Part shown: positions 1 through 7,766 of the stretch, one piece after another
Layout: every line of letters starts with the position of its first letter
Numbering within the stretch: position 1 is the first letter of the stretch
Assembly (NCBI GenBank): GCA_009746045.1
Contig: RPFO01000619.1
Location: 1-64,000, forward strand
Direction of reading: 5' to 3'
Length of the DNA stretch: 64,000 nucleotides
Source of the DNA: Mesostigma viride
Lineage: Eukaryota > Streptophyta > Mesostigmatophyceae > Mesostigmatales > Mesostigmataceae
Made by a program: the position numbers and the translations under genes
Notes under the pieces: model-generated
Told to the model about the DNA's origin: nothing
What the model saw: the letters and a program-made list of their open reading frames with translations, nothing else
Database searches by the model: none

Positions 1-283
1 GGGGATGAGGGCCAGGCGCCGGCTATACACTTGCGCGCCCTCCACTTCCTGAGGACGGTGCGCCTGACCCACCGCTGGATCCGCATGGCGCACTGATTGG
101 CGTAGACGGAGCACTCGAGCTGGCGCTTGGTGAGGTTCCGCAGGGGCACGATCCCTTGCATGATGGCTATCTTTCGGAGCTTGGCGATCGTTAGTCCGCC
201 GTAGTACCTTTTGGGTATGACCCCCGAGGACGCCACTCCCAGACGCAGGGCGGGAACGCGACCGCGGGCCTGAAGTCCTTCAT
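1..283 (-). CDS. Partial gene with SAP/IQ-like basic helical segment, cut by window start and frameshifted
   Basis: The gene reads off the left edge of the window. From an ATG at 283 about 20 codons are open. Reading then continues in the next frame after a run of five C (221-225, plus strand), where one extra base would join the frames. The downstream frame encodes a Leu/Arg-rich segment: LTIAKLRKIAIMQGIVPL resembles the first helix of a SAP-type DNA-binding motif, and CAMRIQRWVRRTVLRKW resembles an IQ-like basic helix. Function is unknown; a nucleic-acid-binding role is only an inference. No neighbour context is available on the left. Confidence 0.4.
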
Positions 284-413
284 GGTTGGTTCTAGTAGTA
301 GGGTGGGATTACACCTGGGGGTGAGTTTTTTTCGACCCGTCTTTGAACGCGCTCGGGGTGCGGAATGTCTGTCAAGACTTTAATAATCTGGGTTGTTATT
401 ATGATGATAATCT

Positions 414-1504
414 ATGGGTGCAAACACGAAAAAGAGGCTCTCCGCAGAAAAAAGGAAGGTGGTCAAAAGACACAGAGTGGCCATGAAAACAGAGAGCGAA
501 GGCGTGGATATAGAGGCACTTAACGAAAGGATGCAAACCCTCGGTGTGGGCACGGATGAAGGGGAGGCGTCACTGACGTCCTTGCCGGGCGGGTTGCAGA
601 GAAGGATCCTTGGCGAGTACATCATGAAAAGGAATCCGTCTAAGGCAGAACTGAAGCAATTGTCGCTAATGAGCAGAGATTCTGCGGGGGCGTAGTGGAC
701 GCCGCCCCGCGTCAGGCCGATGCGAGGTTCGAACGAGCGCTGAGAGAGGAGAGGGTTGCTCAAACAGGGCGGACGCCGCCGAAATGACCGGTATTTATGT
801 CGATCCACACGATTTTGAAGCCACAACCCTCGTGCGTCAAAGCGCAAGGGCGTACAACCAAGCCCTCCACAAAACGTGGGACGCAAAACGCGATATAGCC
901 AAACGGCACGCCTATGCTAACCGCGTCAGTCGTGTGCTCGGTGAACCTCCCCCGAATCCAGGCAACCACCATCTCACCCGCCCCGACGTTACTTTGTCCC
1001 TTTTCCTGGGCGAACAAGGGGAGGACCCGTTACACCCGCCGCTGTCGAACACGGGCGACCGCGCTTTACGATGGCACGAGCTAAGAAAGCGACGGGATGA
1101 TGCCGACGAAAAGCGTCACAGGGCTGAACTATCCGCAATGATCCCCGCCGAGGTGGAGGCTCGGGACAACAGCAGAGAGCCCGCGCATCGTTTTCGACCA
1201 CCTCGCGGCGACGTTCAGCGGGTATGGGATCGAGGGGGATATCTTAGCAGGGGTAGGACAGGAATTCACTTTAGACAGTACCTTTAACGGAAACCCGGAA
1301 TACGTCATTGACAGGACTCGAGGACTGCGGGCGATGGACGAACAAACTCGGCGCGACATGTTCAACGCCCATGCACGACCTGGCCGCGGACCGCAGGGAT
1401 GTCCGTCGCGCGGCCGGTATGGAATGGCCGGAGGGCCCCGAATTGACGAGCACATAGCATCCGACTTGTATCAAAACGACATCGTGAACACCCCACCAAT
1501 GTGA
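414..1504 (+). CDS. F-box-like protein, frameshifted at three short G/C runs
   Basis: Three reading frames join into one product of about 363 residues. Frame one (414-695) opens MGANTKKRLSAEKRK and ends in LTSLPGGLQRRILGEY...LKQLSLMSRD, which has the spacing of an F-box (LPxxLxxxIL...LxxLxxVSR). F-box proteins recruit substrates to SCF ubiquitin ligases. Frame two starts after the G5 run at 686-690. Frame three (784 to about 1182) follows a GGG at 767-769. The last frame, from about 1184 to the TGA at 1502-1504, follows a CCC at 1180-1182. All breaks fall in G/C runs, so sequencing error is as likely as decay. The rest of the protein is unrecognised. Confidence 0.5.
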
Positions 1505-1563
1505 ATTTTCACTGTCAAGGAAGCTTCCGAATCCCTCTCGCGGCTCGAGCATTCACGCCAATC

Positions 1564-1595
1564 TTGAAATTCCCCGGAGCCAGGCAACAAACGCG
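1564..1595 (+). pseudogene. Relic fragment of the KFPGARQ multigene family
   Basis: Twenty bases here, coding LKFPGARQ, are nearly identical to the conserved KFPGARQRDTPVTDR segment of the family member that begins 55 bp downstream. The surrounding bases do not align, and the family palindrome is absent. It is best read as a scar of recombination between family copies. Confidence 0.5.
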
Positions 1596-1649
1596 TTTAT
1601 TTCCCGTTCTTAAATTTCTCGTATCAATGCACGAGAGCACTCACTGACA

Positions 1650-2572
1650 ATGTCTCAAATAATTGTCCAATATTTACAGCCCGTCCGCTCGCTGCCAGAT
1701 GGTGAACAGGACCCTTTTGCCAACAAGATTCGCGTGACCCCGATGGTAGAATCTCGGTGCTTGATGTCATCTCGGTTGTATGCTTCATGGCTGAAGACGG
1801 TACTTTCATCCAAAAAGCTAGTGCTCAGGCATCCCACTATCTGTCAAGGATTGAAAAGGACCACTCGGAAGTGACGACAATCTGTCGTCTCTGGAAATTC
1901 CCCGGAGCCAGGCAGCGAGACACGCCCGTCACCGACCGACAAGGTGTCATCAAGATCATCCAGCTCTTGCCCGGTAAGAAGGCCGCCACCTTCCGCCACT
2001 CCATGGCGGTGCTGCTGGAGAAGTACCTGGACGCGGACCCGGGGCTCATCCAGGACCTGCACGAGAGGTATCGCGAGAAGACCGGCGAGGAGTTCACGCC
2101 TCTGCCCCGCCAGCAAGTCACAGAGGCCCCTCGCATCAAGGCCTGCGAGAAGACGAAACTGGACATGCGCGCCATCAAGGACAGCAGCTCCCAGCCCGTC
2201 CCGGCTCGATTGTACGCCATCGTTAACAATAACGCCAACAAACTGGCGACGGGGTACGAGTACACCGCCGACTACAGGAGGGACCAGGGGCTCACGAAGA
2301 AGAGCCAGGCAACCCGCGACACGTTCACGGACGGGATGTGTTCCTTGACCGAATTCTTCCACCAGCGACACCTGTCCATGGTGTCGAAGGGGGGCGACCC
2401 GGAGAAGGCGGCCATGGACATCGTAGAGGCCCTGACGCCGGGTCTCAAGAAGCTGGGTCACTACGAGGAGGCGCGCGAGTACCGCGGACCGGAGTTCGCC
2501 GCCAAGAACAAGCGCCTTATGCTGTCGAACCAGGCATGGAACAGGGATGCCAGAATTAGGTTGGCCGCTTGA
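1650..2572 (+). CDS. KFPGARQ multigene-family protein, copy A (KilA-N/BRO-like), frameshifted
   Basis: This is a diverged copy of a family with full-length members at 37.5-39.2, 48.8-49.7 and 61.3-62.2 kb. The N-terminus MSQIIVQYLQP...KIRVT is in one frame. After a C4 run (about 1738-1741) the reading continues as DGRISVLDVISV in the next. The core WKFPGARQRDTPVTDRQG, LLPGK and LLEKYLDADP blocks are conserved. An inverted repeat (1870-1892; perfect arms 873-879 and 883-889) sits directly before the WKFPG codons. The C-terminal half is more diverged than in other copies. The layout recalls the BRO-N/KilA-N class of viral DNA-binding proteins, but I cannot assign a Pfam family. Upstream box CGAGCATTCACG lies at 1546-1557. 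Confidence 0.65.
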
Positions 2573-2646
2573 AGTCGTCCAAAACCTGACCGGACAACTT
2601 TGCACAGAACCCGGGCCATCCAATTCTTTTGTCCTCCTACATGTAA

Positions 2647-3883
2647 ATGAGCATCGAAGCACGACACGCGCTCCTGTTGCTGGTGACCGACAAGATAAAC
2701 GAGTCACTGTCGCCCTTTGGGGATAGCTCCAATCTTCCCCAGCTTCTACTCTTGTGGAAATGGTTGAGACGGTCGATGGGCCTGGGTGTGTCCAGGGGGG
2801 CGAGGGGAGAGAGAAGGGCGAAGACCCGATGGTCGCCGCCTCCTCGACGCCCTCTCTCGCATCTTCGGACGCCGCGGATGACATCGATGAGGCCGACGCG
2901 ATGAGGGTCGTACACCCGCTCTGGCCGGTTTGGGCGCCGCCGGTTAGTCACCGGGTTAGTCGCCGGATTGACCGCCGCATTAGGTAGAGGGACCTCCGAA
3001 GAGGGACATGGCGGTGGAGGCGGTGGTGGCTCCGAAGAGGACAGGGCGGGGGAGGCAGTGGTGGCTCCGAAGAGGGACAGGGCGGTGGAGCAGTGGTGGC
3101 TCCGAAGAGGGACAGGGCGGTGGAGGCGGTGGTGGCTCCGAAGAGGGACAGGGCGGTGGAGGCGGTCAACAACACGGGCCCGTGACCGGTAACGAAGGGT
3201 CCAGAAACTCCACATCTGGTACGGGGGAACAACAACAAGGGTCCGTTACCGATGGCGGAGGGTCCAGACAAGCACGGAAGGATCGCGACGTGGAGAGGCC
3301 AGACGTGGAGGTGACGGAAGGGGAACACGACGACGATGAAGAGGATACGCGCGAGGCGGAAGAATGGTTGCGGCGACAGGAGGAATGGGCTCGCTCACGG
3401 AACACAACATCCAGCCAGGCGACTGGACCCAAGAAGGCCACGCTTTCCGGTGGCGCCCACGGAGGCGCAAACCCTACAGCAACAGGAGGACAGCAACAGC
3501 AGGGGTCCGTGAACAATGGCGACTCGGGAGGACAGCAACAACAAGGGTCCGGGAACGATGTCGGGGGGTCCAGCAACTCGACCTCGGGACAACACCCCCA
3601 GACCGATTGGTGGACTTCCCCCGCTTCCCGCACCGCGAAGAACCCGTTTGACGTGTTAAGAAAATTGTGGAAAGCACTAAATGGCGGCCAGACCTCCGCA
3701 CAAGGTGTTGGGGGGGGGTACCCGTTTGCCACTAACGGGACTTTCACCGATCCGCACTTAGCACACGAGCAGCAGATGGGGGGTTTTCAACCGTCTGGGG
3801 GGAACACGGGATTCGGTCAACAGGTCTATAGGCCAGGCAATACTACTGGATCGGGATTTGGCAATTGGACCATGATTGGGTAA
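2647..3883 (+). CDS. Gly/Ser/Gln-rich repeat protein, multiply frameshifted
   Basis: A coding signal runs through several frames. It comprises an N-terminal helical part (MSIEARHALLLLVTDKIN), an acidic segment (GGEGREKGED... DAADDIDEADAM), a glycine-zipper-like hydrophobic stretch (GLVAGLTAALGRG, near 2960), and tandem 36-bp repeats coding GGGGSEEGQ (about 3000-3170). Then come QQQQGS repeats and an Asn/Gly-rich tail ending at 3883. The longest single frame is 3008-3883. Most frame changes fall in G/C runs or in the repeats. A disordered virion or surface protein is possible; nothing identifies it. Confidence 0.5.
3000..3170 (+). repeat. 36-bp GC-rich tandem repeat (GGGGSEEGQ coding)
   Basis: About four imperfect copies of a 36-bp unit built on GGTGGTGGCTCCGAAGAGGG are seen. 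Copies differ by one- or two-base indels, which is why the reading frame changes inside the array. Confidence 0.75.
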
Positions 3884-3935
3884 AGATGCTTTATTCATTT
3901 CAAATAATAATAGACGTTTATTTATCACGCGCGAC

Positions 3936-4400
3936 TCAGTGGCGCACGGACAGGAGGAACGAGGTGGGCAAGTCCATCTTGCACCTCTTCCTCTCCGACT
4001 CGAGCCCGCATCGGGCGTTCGCGAGTTCGGTTTCGGCTTTCTCGAGCCGCTCCTTGAGCGACGCGGACAGCTTCTTCTCGGCCTCGAGGGCCGACTTGAG
4101 GGCCTCGTTTTCCTTGTCGATTTTGGCCCTGGCGCGACTGGCGCGCTTCCTCGCGGCGTCTTTCTCCCGCTTGCACTTCATCTTCCAGTCCGCGAGGTTG
4201 CCCTGGACCTCCTCCATCTGCTTCTGGATGTGGGCCTGGAAGACCTGGATTTCGGCGACCTGGGCGGGGGTCGGCAGCACGATCGCGGGCCTCTGTCGGG
4301 GCTCGGCGCTAGAAACGGGAGCGGACGAGGCCGAGTCGTCCGAGGAGGACGAGGAGCAGTCCGAGGAGGAGGAGGAGAGGCTGGAGGACACGGCGGCCAT
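3936..4400 (-). CDS. bZIP-like protein with Ser-rich N-terminus
   Basis: The 154-residue product has a serine/acidic tail (residues 1-32). A basic region follows at about 73-93 (KMKCKREKDAARKRASRARAK) and then a long heptad-patterned helix (about 94-140, KENEALKSALEAEKKLSASL). This is the arrangement of a bZIP DNA-binding and dimerisation domain. The classical Asn of the basic region (NxxAAxxCR) is not exact: DAARKRASR occupies that place. A role as a viral or host-modulating transcription factor is inferred. The start at 4400 is followed directly by the Ser-rich tail, and the upstream gap carries repeated CGGTTACGG elements. Confidence 0.65.
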   Translation of the reverse strand: MAAVSSSLSSSSSDCSSSSSDDSASSAPVSSAEPRQRPAIVLPTPAQVAEIQVFQAHIQKQMEEVQGNLADWKMKCKREKDAARKRASRARAKIDKENEALKSALEAEKKLSASLKERLEKAETELANARCGLESERKRCKMDLPTSFLLSVRH

Positions 4401-4500
4401 TGTGGTTGGCGGGTCGGGGCTGCTTTTTCTTTGTGAGCGGTGGCGAGGAGAGAGTGATGCGAGATGGGGGGGCCGCGGCCTTTTATTGTGCCTCGAAACC

Positions 4501-4590
4501 CCGCGGCGGTTACGGAAAGTGTGCCGCGGCGGTTACGGAAAGCGCTCCAACTCGGCAACCGCCCTCAGAGCGGTTACGGCACCGGTTACG
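4501..4590. promoter_or_regulatory. Iterated CGGTTACGG motif upstream of the bZIP gene
   Basis: CCGCGGCGGTTACGGAAAG occurs at 4501-4519 and again at 4524-4542. Two further GCGGTTACGG/CCGGTTACG-like copies lie at about 4570-4590. They lie between the bZIP gene start (4400, minus strand) and the end of the next minus-strand gene, so a regulatory role for the bZIP gene is plausible but unproven. Confidence 0.4.
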
Positions 4591-5002
4591 CTTGGAACAC
4601 GGCCAGCGGGGTGGCGGGGTTCGCCGAGCCGTTGACAAACCGGAACACCTCCAGCGCGTCCCCGTTGGCCACTAGTCGGAACTTGGTGGTGCCCGTCCCG
4701 ATCTCCACCATGGATGTGGAGGGGGCGCCGCCGACGCCCCCGGAGATCCCTACCGTGCCCGTCGCGTTGACCCCTATCTCCACCCCCGTGGCGCTCCTCA
4801 GCTTGACGGCGTTGGAGGAGAACGAGAGCTTGGTGGACTCCGCCCCCGAGATCGGCTGGTACACGAGGGAGGCCTCGTCGCCGGTCTGTTTGAGCACTAT
4901 GCTGCCTGTCTGCGAGTTGTCCTCCGAGACGGTGGTTAATTTTTTGGTCTGGATGTTTTTGAAGAAGAGGGTCCCGGTCGCGTCGAAGCGGTTGGGAGGC
5001 AT
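4586..5002 (-). CDS. Small beta-rich probable structural protein
   Basis: The predicted 138-residue product (MPPNRFDATGTLFFKN...) is rich in Thr, Ser, Gly and Val with alternating hydrophobics and no charged helices. It looks like a beta-structured virion or fibre component (GSIVLKQTGDEASLVYQPI; GVNATGTVGISGG). An in-frame upstream ATG at 5020 exists. I prefer 5002 because a TATA-like GATATATACC lies immediately before it. Part of its style recalls the lectin-like protein at 59.7 kb. No family is recognised. Confidence 0.65.
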   Translation of the reverse strand: MPPNRFDATGTLFFKNIQTKKLTTVSEDNSQTGSIVLKQTGDEASLVYQPISGAESTKLSFSSNAVKLRSATGVEIGVNATGTVGISGGVGGAPSTSMVEIGTGTTKFRLVANGDALEVFRFVNGSANPATPLAVFQA

Positions 5003-5031
5003 GCTTGCGGTATATATCACTGTGATATTCT

Positions 5032-5454
5032 TTACACGGCGGCCTTGACGCCCTCCGCGATGGCCGCGGTGACCACCGCTGTCTTCCCGCGCTTCGAGAG
5101 GTACACGTACGCGAGGACGGCGGCTATCCCCACCCCGGCCACGAGGAAGATCATGCCGTTGTTCCTGGACTCCTGTTTGGCGATCTCCCTCATCCTGCCC
5201 TCGAACGCCGCCTGCTGCCTGGCCACCCTGGCGGCGTGCTCGATCTGCGCCGAGCGTCTCTGCGCGACCCCGGGCGGCGGGGGCATGGGACTCTCTATGT
5301 GGATGGGCTCGCGCTCGTACTCGGACGCCGGCGGGCGCGAGGGGCCGCCGGAGGACGGTCCGGCGGGCCCGGAGGCCTGCGCGGACGACTCCTCCTCCTC
5401 CGCGGTGGGGGAGAACGTGAAGGCCTTTCCTAGAGGCGCACCGATGGACGACAT
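5032..5454 (-). CDS. Single-pass membrane protein
   Basis: The 140-residue protein has a Pro/Ser/Glu-rich N-terminal region, an arginine-rich helix (RRSAQIEHAARVARQQAAF) and one clear membrane segment near the C-terminus (GMIFLVAGVGIAAVLAYVYL). A basic SKRGK follows the membrane segment. Such small membrane proteins are common in the inner membrane of nucleocytovirus particles, which is the likely but unproven location. A TATAATATAG box lies just before the start codon on the minus strand. Confidence 0.7.
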   Translation of the reverse strand: MSSIGAPLGKAFTFSPTAEEEESSAQASGPAGPSSGGPSRPPASEYEREPIHIESPMPPPPGVAQRRSAQIEHAARVARQQAAFEGRMREIAKQESRNNGMIFLVAGVGIAAVLAYVYLSKRGKTAVVTAAIAEGVKAAV

Positions 5455-5505
5455 GATGCTATATTATAGACGAGGAAATTGCGCGCGTCGGGAACGCACG
5501 CGTCT

Positions 5506-5718
5506 TTACTTCCTCATGATGGTACTGTCAAACGCCCTTCCAACGCTCCTGACATAAGCATCGGAAAGCCTCTCGAGCGCTGACTTGAAGGCCGCGTTGT
5601 TGGTGTACCTCTTCGCGGCATTAACCTCCCTGAACACCCCCCGCATCAAGCGGTTCATCATGGCGGCGAGATTCCTCACCTCACGCTCACGAGCCGTGGA
5701 GTTTGTTTTAGATGGCAT
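5506..5718 (-). CDS. Small basic helical protein, unknown
   Basis: Seventy residues, highly charged, with an even spread of Arg/Lys and heptad-like hydrophobics (REVRNLAAMMNRLMRGVFREV). It fits tightly between two minus-strand neighbours with short AT-rich gaps, as expected of a real gene. No family is recognised. Confidence 0.6.
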   Translation of the reverse strand: MPSKTNSTAREREVRNLAAMMNRLMRGVFREVNAAKRYTNNAAFKSALERLSDAYVRSVGRAFDSTIMRK

Positions 5719-5755
5719 TTACGATATGTATACTTGTGCGCTGAGAAAAAAAAAA

Positions 5756-6391
5756 TCACTCGTCGAGGTAGTCCTCCACCAGGTCGGCGGTGGTCAGGAG
5801 CCGCTTGGCCACCACCTCGGGCTTCTTGACGGCCAGGATCGGGGAGAGCACGTTCTTGAACACGCGCTCGAGGTACTTCTCGATGTAGTGGCTGTCCGGC
5901 TTGACCGGGAACTCCTCCGACGTCACCCACTGGGCGAGGACGCGCAGGAACTTGGCGATGGCCTTGATCTCCCCGCTCTCGATGCACGGGTACACGGTGG
6001 AGGCGAAGTACTTGTCGAAGGCCTCCCGGTTCTGACACGTGAGTATGACGGGGAGTACGCGCTCGACGACCCTGAGCCCCTTCCTCCCGTGGTCGCTGAT
6101 GGACTCCTCGGCGTTCTTCCAGCCGTCCAGGACGGCCGTGATGACCTTCTCCATGTCCGGGGGCAGCCCCTTCTGGTTTCGGATGTGCATGAGACACACG
6201 ACCTCCACGTCGCTGACGGTGCCCTCCAGCTTCTCGGACTCCAGCACCCCCGCCAAACGCACGACGATCGTCTTCAAGATGGTCTTGCACTCCTCCGCCC
6301 CCTCCCCGATCATGGCCTGCACCGTCTGGATCATGGTGTGGGGGAACGCCCACTTGTGCATGGTGCCGCGGATGCGAACCTTCACCTCCAT
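5756..6391 (-). CDS. Helical protein of unknown function
   Basis: The 211-residue product starts MEVKVRIRGTMHKWAF. An ORF extension to 6499 runs into the next gene and is unlikely to be used. The protein is alpha-helical and soluble, with repeated amphipathic helices (ILKTIVVRLAGVL; AIAKFLRVLAQWV; YLERVFKNVLSPIL). This resembles a HEAT-like or other all-helical scaffold, but no signature is visible. A short A-rich run follows the stop. Confidence 0.65.
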   Translation of the reverse strand: MEVKVRIRGTMHKWAFPHTMIQTVQAMIGEGAEECKTILKTIVVRLAGVLESEKLEGTVSDVEVVCLMHIRNQKGLPPDMEKVITAVLDGWKNAEESISDHGRKGLRVVERVLPVILTCQNREAFDKYFASTVYPCIESGEIKAIAKFLRVLAQWVTSEEFPVKPDSHYIEKYLERVFKNVLSPILAVKKPEVVAKRLLTTADLVEDYLDE

Positions 6392-6455
6392 GGCGACCTC
6401 TGGTGATACTACCCTTAGCGCGGATAAATGCCGATCCTGAAACGCGCACGGTCGT

Positions 6456-6662
6456 CTACTTAGGCAGAACCGGCACCAGCACCAGGTGGTATATCGCAAG
6501 CCCTATCACGATCAGAATGAGCGGCAAAAACGCCTTGTACCCCCGGTTATCCTTGGACGGGTTGGCGTGCGCCCACCACAGCTGGGAGGGGAGGGTCGCG
6601 ACGATCGCCTTGACGACGTCCCTTATCAGTTCGGGGGTGATAAAGCGCGACAGTAGTGCCAT
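6456..6662 (-). CDS. Small C-terminal-anchored membrane protein
   Basis: From ATG 6662 the product has 68 residues with a C-terminal hydrophobic segment (AFLPLILIVIGLAIYHLVLVPVL). An in-frame ATG at 6683 would add seven residues. The amphipathic N-terminus (SRFITPELIRDVVKAIVATL) and tail anchor suggest a virion membrane protein. Confidence 0.6.
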   Translation of the reverse strand: MALLSRFITPELIRDVVKAIVATLPSQLWWAHANPSKDNRGYKAFLPLILIVIGLAIYHLVLVPVLPK

Positions 6663-6765
6663 CTTTCGTAGTAGACCGCACACATTTTTGCCAGCCGTCC
6701 GTCTTCACGCGATTTCGAGCGCTTCGTCTACGGCCCGATTAATTTGTGGGATACATTTGTAGACC

Positions 6766-7269
6766 ATGTCGGCCATTCAAGCGTTCAACAACATGATGGG
6801 GATGTTCCTCGAGGAGCTGGAGCTCGCCTTCCCGCGCGAGAAGGCGCTGTCCGGGATCATCGCCGCCTTCCAATTGGCGTGCAAGACGAACGCCCGACTG
6901 CCCGTGGAGGCTTTCATGGAGGCCATCACCCCTCACGTGGACGCGATCATGAACAAGAACGCGGCGGTCATCACCGACAAGACCATAGGGCAGATACCGT
7001 ACCTGAAGGACATCAACCTGGAGGCCAACTGGAGCGGCGCGCCTGACGCGACCAAGGAGGCGATATGGCAGTACCTGCAGACCCTGGTGGTCCTGGGCAT
7101 CGGGGTGACGGAGATCCCCGTCGACATCCTCACGCAGGCCGAGGAGATGGCGCAGAACTTCGCGGCCAGGATCCACGAGAACGGGGAGGACCCCGAGAAA
7201 GCGTGCATGCAGCTTTTCAGCCAGATGATGGGCGGGGCGATGCAGGCCTTCCCGCAACTGGAAAATTAA
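6766..7269 (+). CDS. Helical protein of unknown function
   Basis: The 167-residue acidic, helical protein (MSAIQAFNNMMGMFLEELELAF) has no Cys pairs, signal or membrane segment. It is the first gene of a short plus-strand run and is followed 32 bp later by the DUF5762-like gene. Codon usage is strongly GC3-biased like its core neighbours. No function can be assigned. Confidence 0.7.
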   Translation: MSAIQAFNNMMGMFLEELELAFPREKALSGIIAAFQLACKTNARLPVEAFMEAITPHVDAIMNKNAAVITDKTIGQIPYLKDINLEANWSGAPDATKEAIWQYLQTLVVLGIGVTEIPVDILTQAEEMAQNFAARIHENGEDPEKACMQLFSQMMGGAMQAFPQLEN

Positions 7270-7301
7270 ATCACCGCGTGTAGTAGTATCCAGCAGCACT
7301 C

Positions 7302-7730
7302 ATGGGCTTCTACCGCGCGTTCAAGGAGGGCCTGTTCGAGGACATGCTGTCCTTCTGGCCCCTGCAAGCCAACATGGACGGGAGGGAGCGCTTCCTCGCC
7401 GCCAAGAGGTTCGGGATCTACTCGGGCGTGCTGACCGCTCTGGTCACCGGGTCCGTCACGGCGGCCATGTACGGGCTCGCGATCGCTATTGTGTCGACGA
7501 TCGTGTGGCTCGTGGATTGCCGCCTGATGAGAGGCAGGGGCCCCGGGAAGAACCCCTACAACAACTACGTCCCCGGCGTGCCCCCCGGCTCTCTGCCTGC
7601 CCAGAGGGCGTGCGGAGGAGGCGGCGACAGGTCGGGCTTTCAGAACGTAATAGAACCGTGGGATCTCGGGGACGCGACCAGGATGACCAACATGCCCCAT
7701 CCCGACACGTTGGAGAGGCGCGGTTACTAG
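7302..7730 (+). CDS. DUF5762-like membrane protein (probable virion component)
   Basis: The 142-residue protein shows the layout of a nucleocytovirus family: an aromatic N-terminus (EDMLSFWPLQANMDGRERF) where the family has a FWP-x-MxxxEKLNAxxR-like block, then two hydrophobic helices (IYSGVLTALVTGSVTAAMYG; AIAIVSTIVWLV) and an Asn-Pro motif (KNPYNNYVPG). Known members are small membrane proteins of the particle. The match is by pattern only. TAGTAGTATC lies 12-21 bases before the ATG, a motif seen before several other genes here. Confidence 0.6.
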   Translation: MGFYRAFKEGLFEDMLSFWPLQANMDGRERFLAAKRFGIYSGVLTALVTGSVTAAMYGLAIAIVSTIVWLVDCRLMRGRGPGKNPYNNYVPGVPPGSLPAQRACGGGGDRSGFQNVIEPWDLGDATRMTNMPHPDTLERRGY

Positions 7731-7766
7731 TTCATACGCTTTTTATTATCCGTAAAGTAATAAGGA

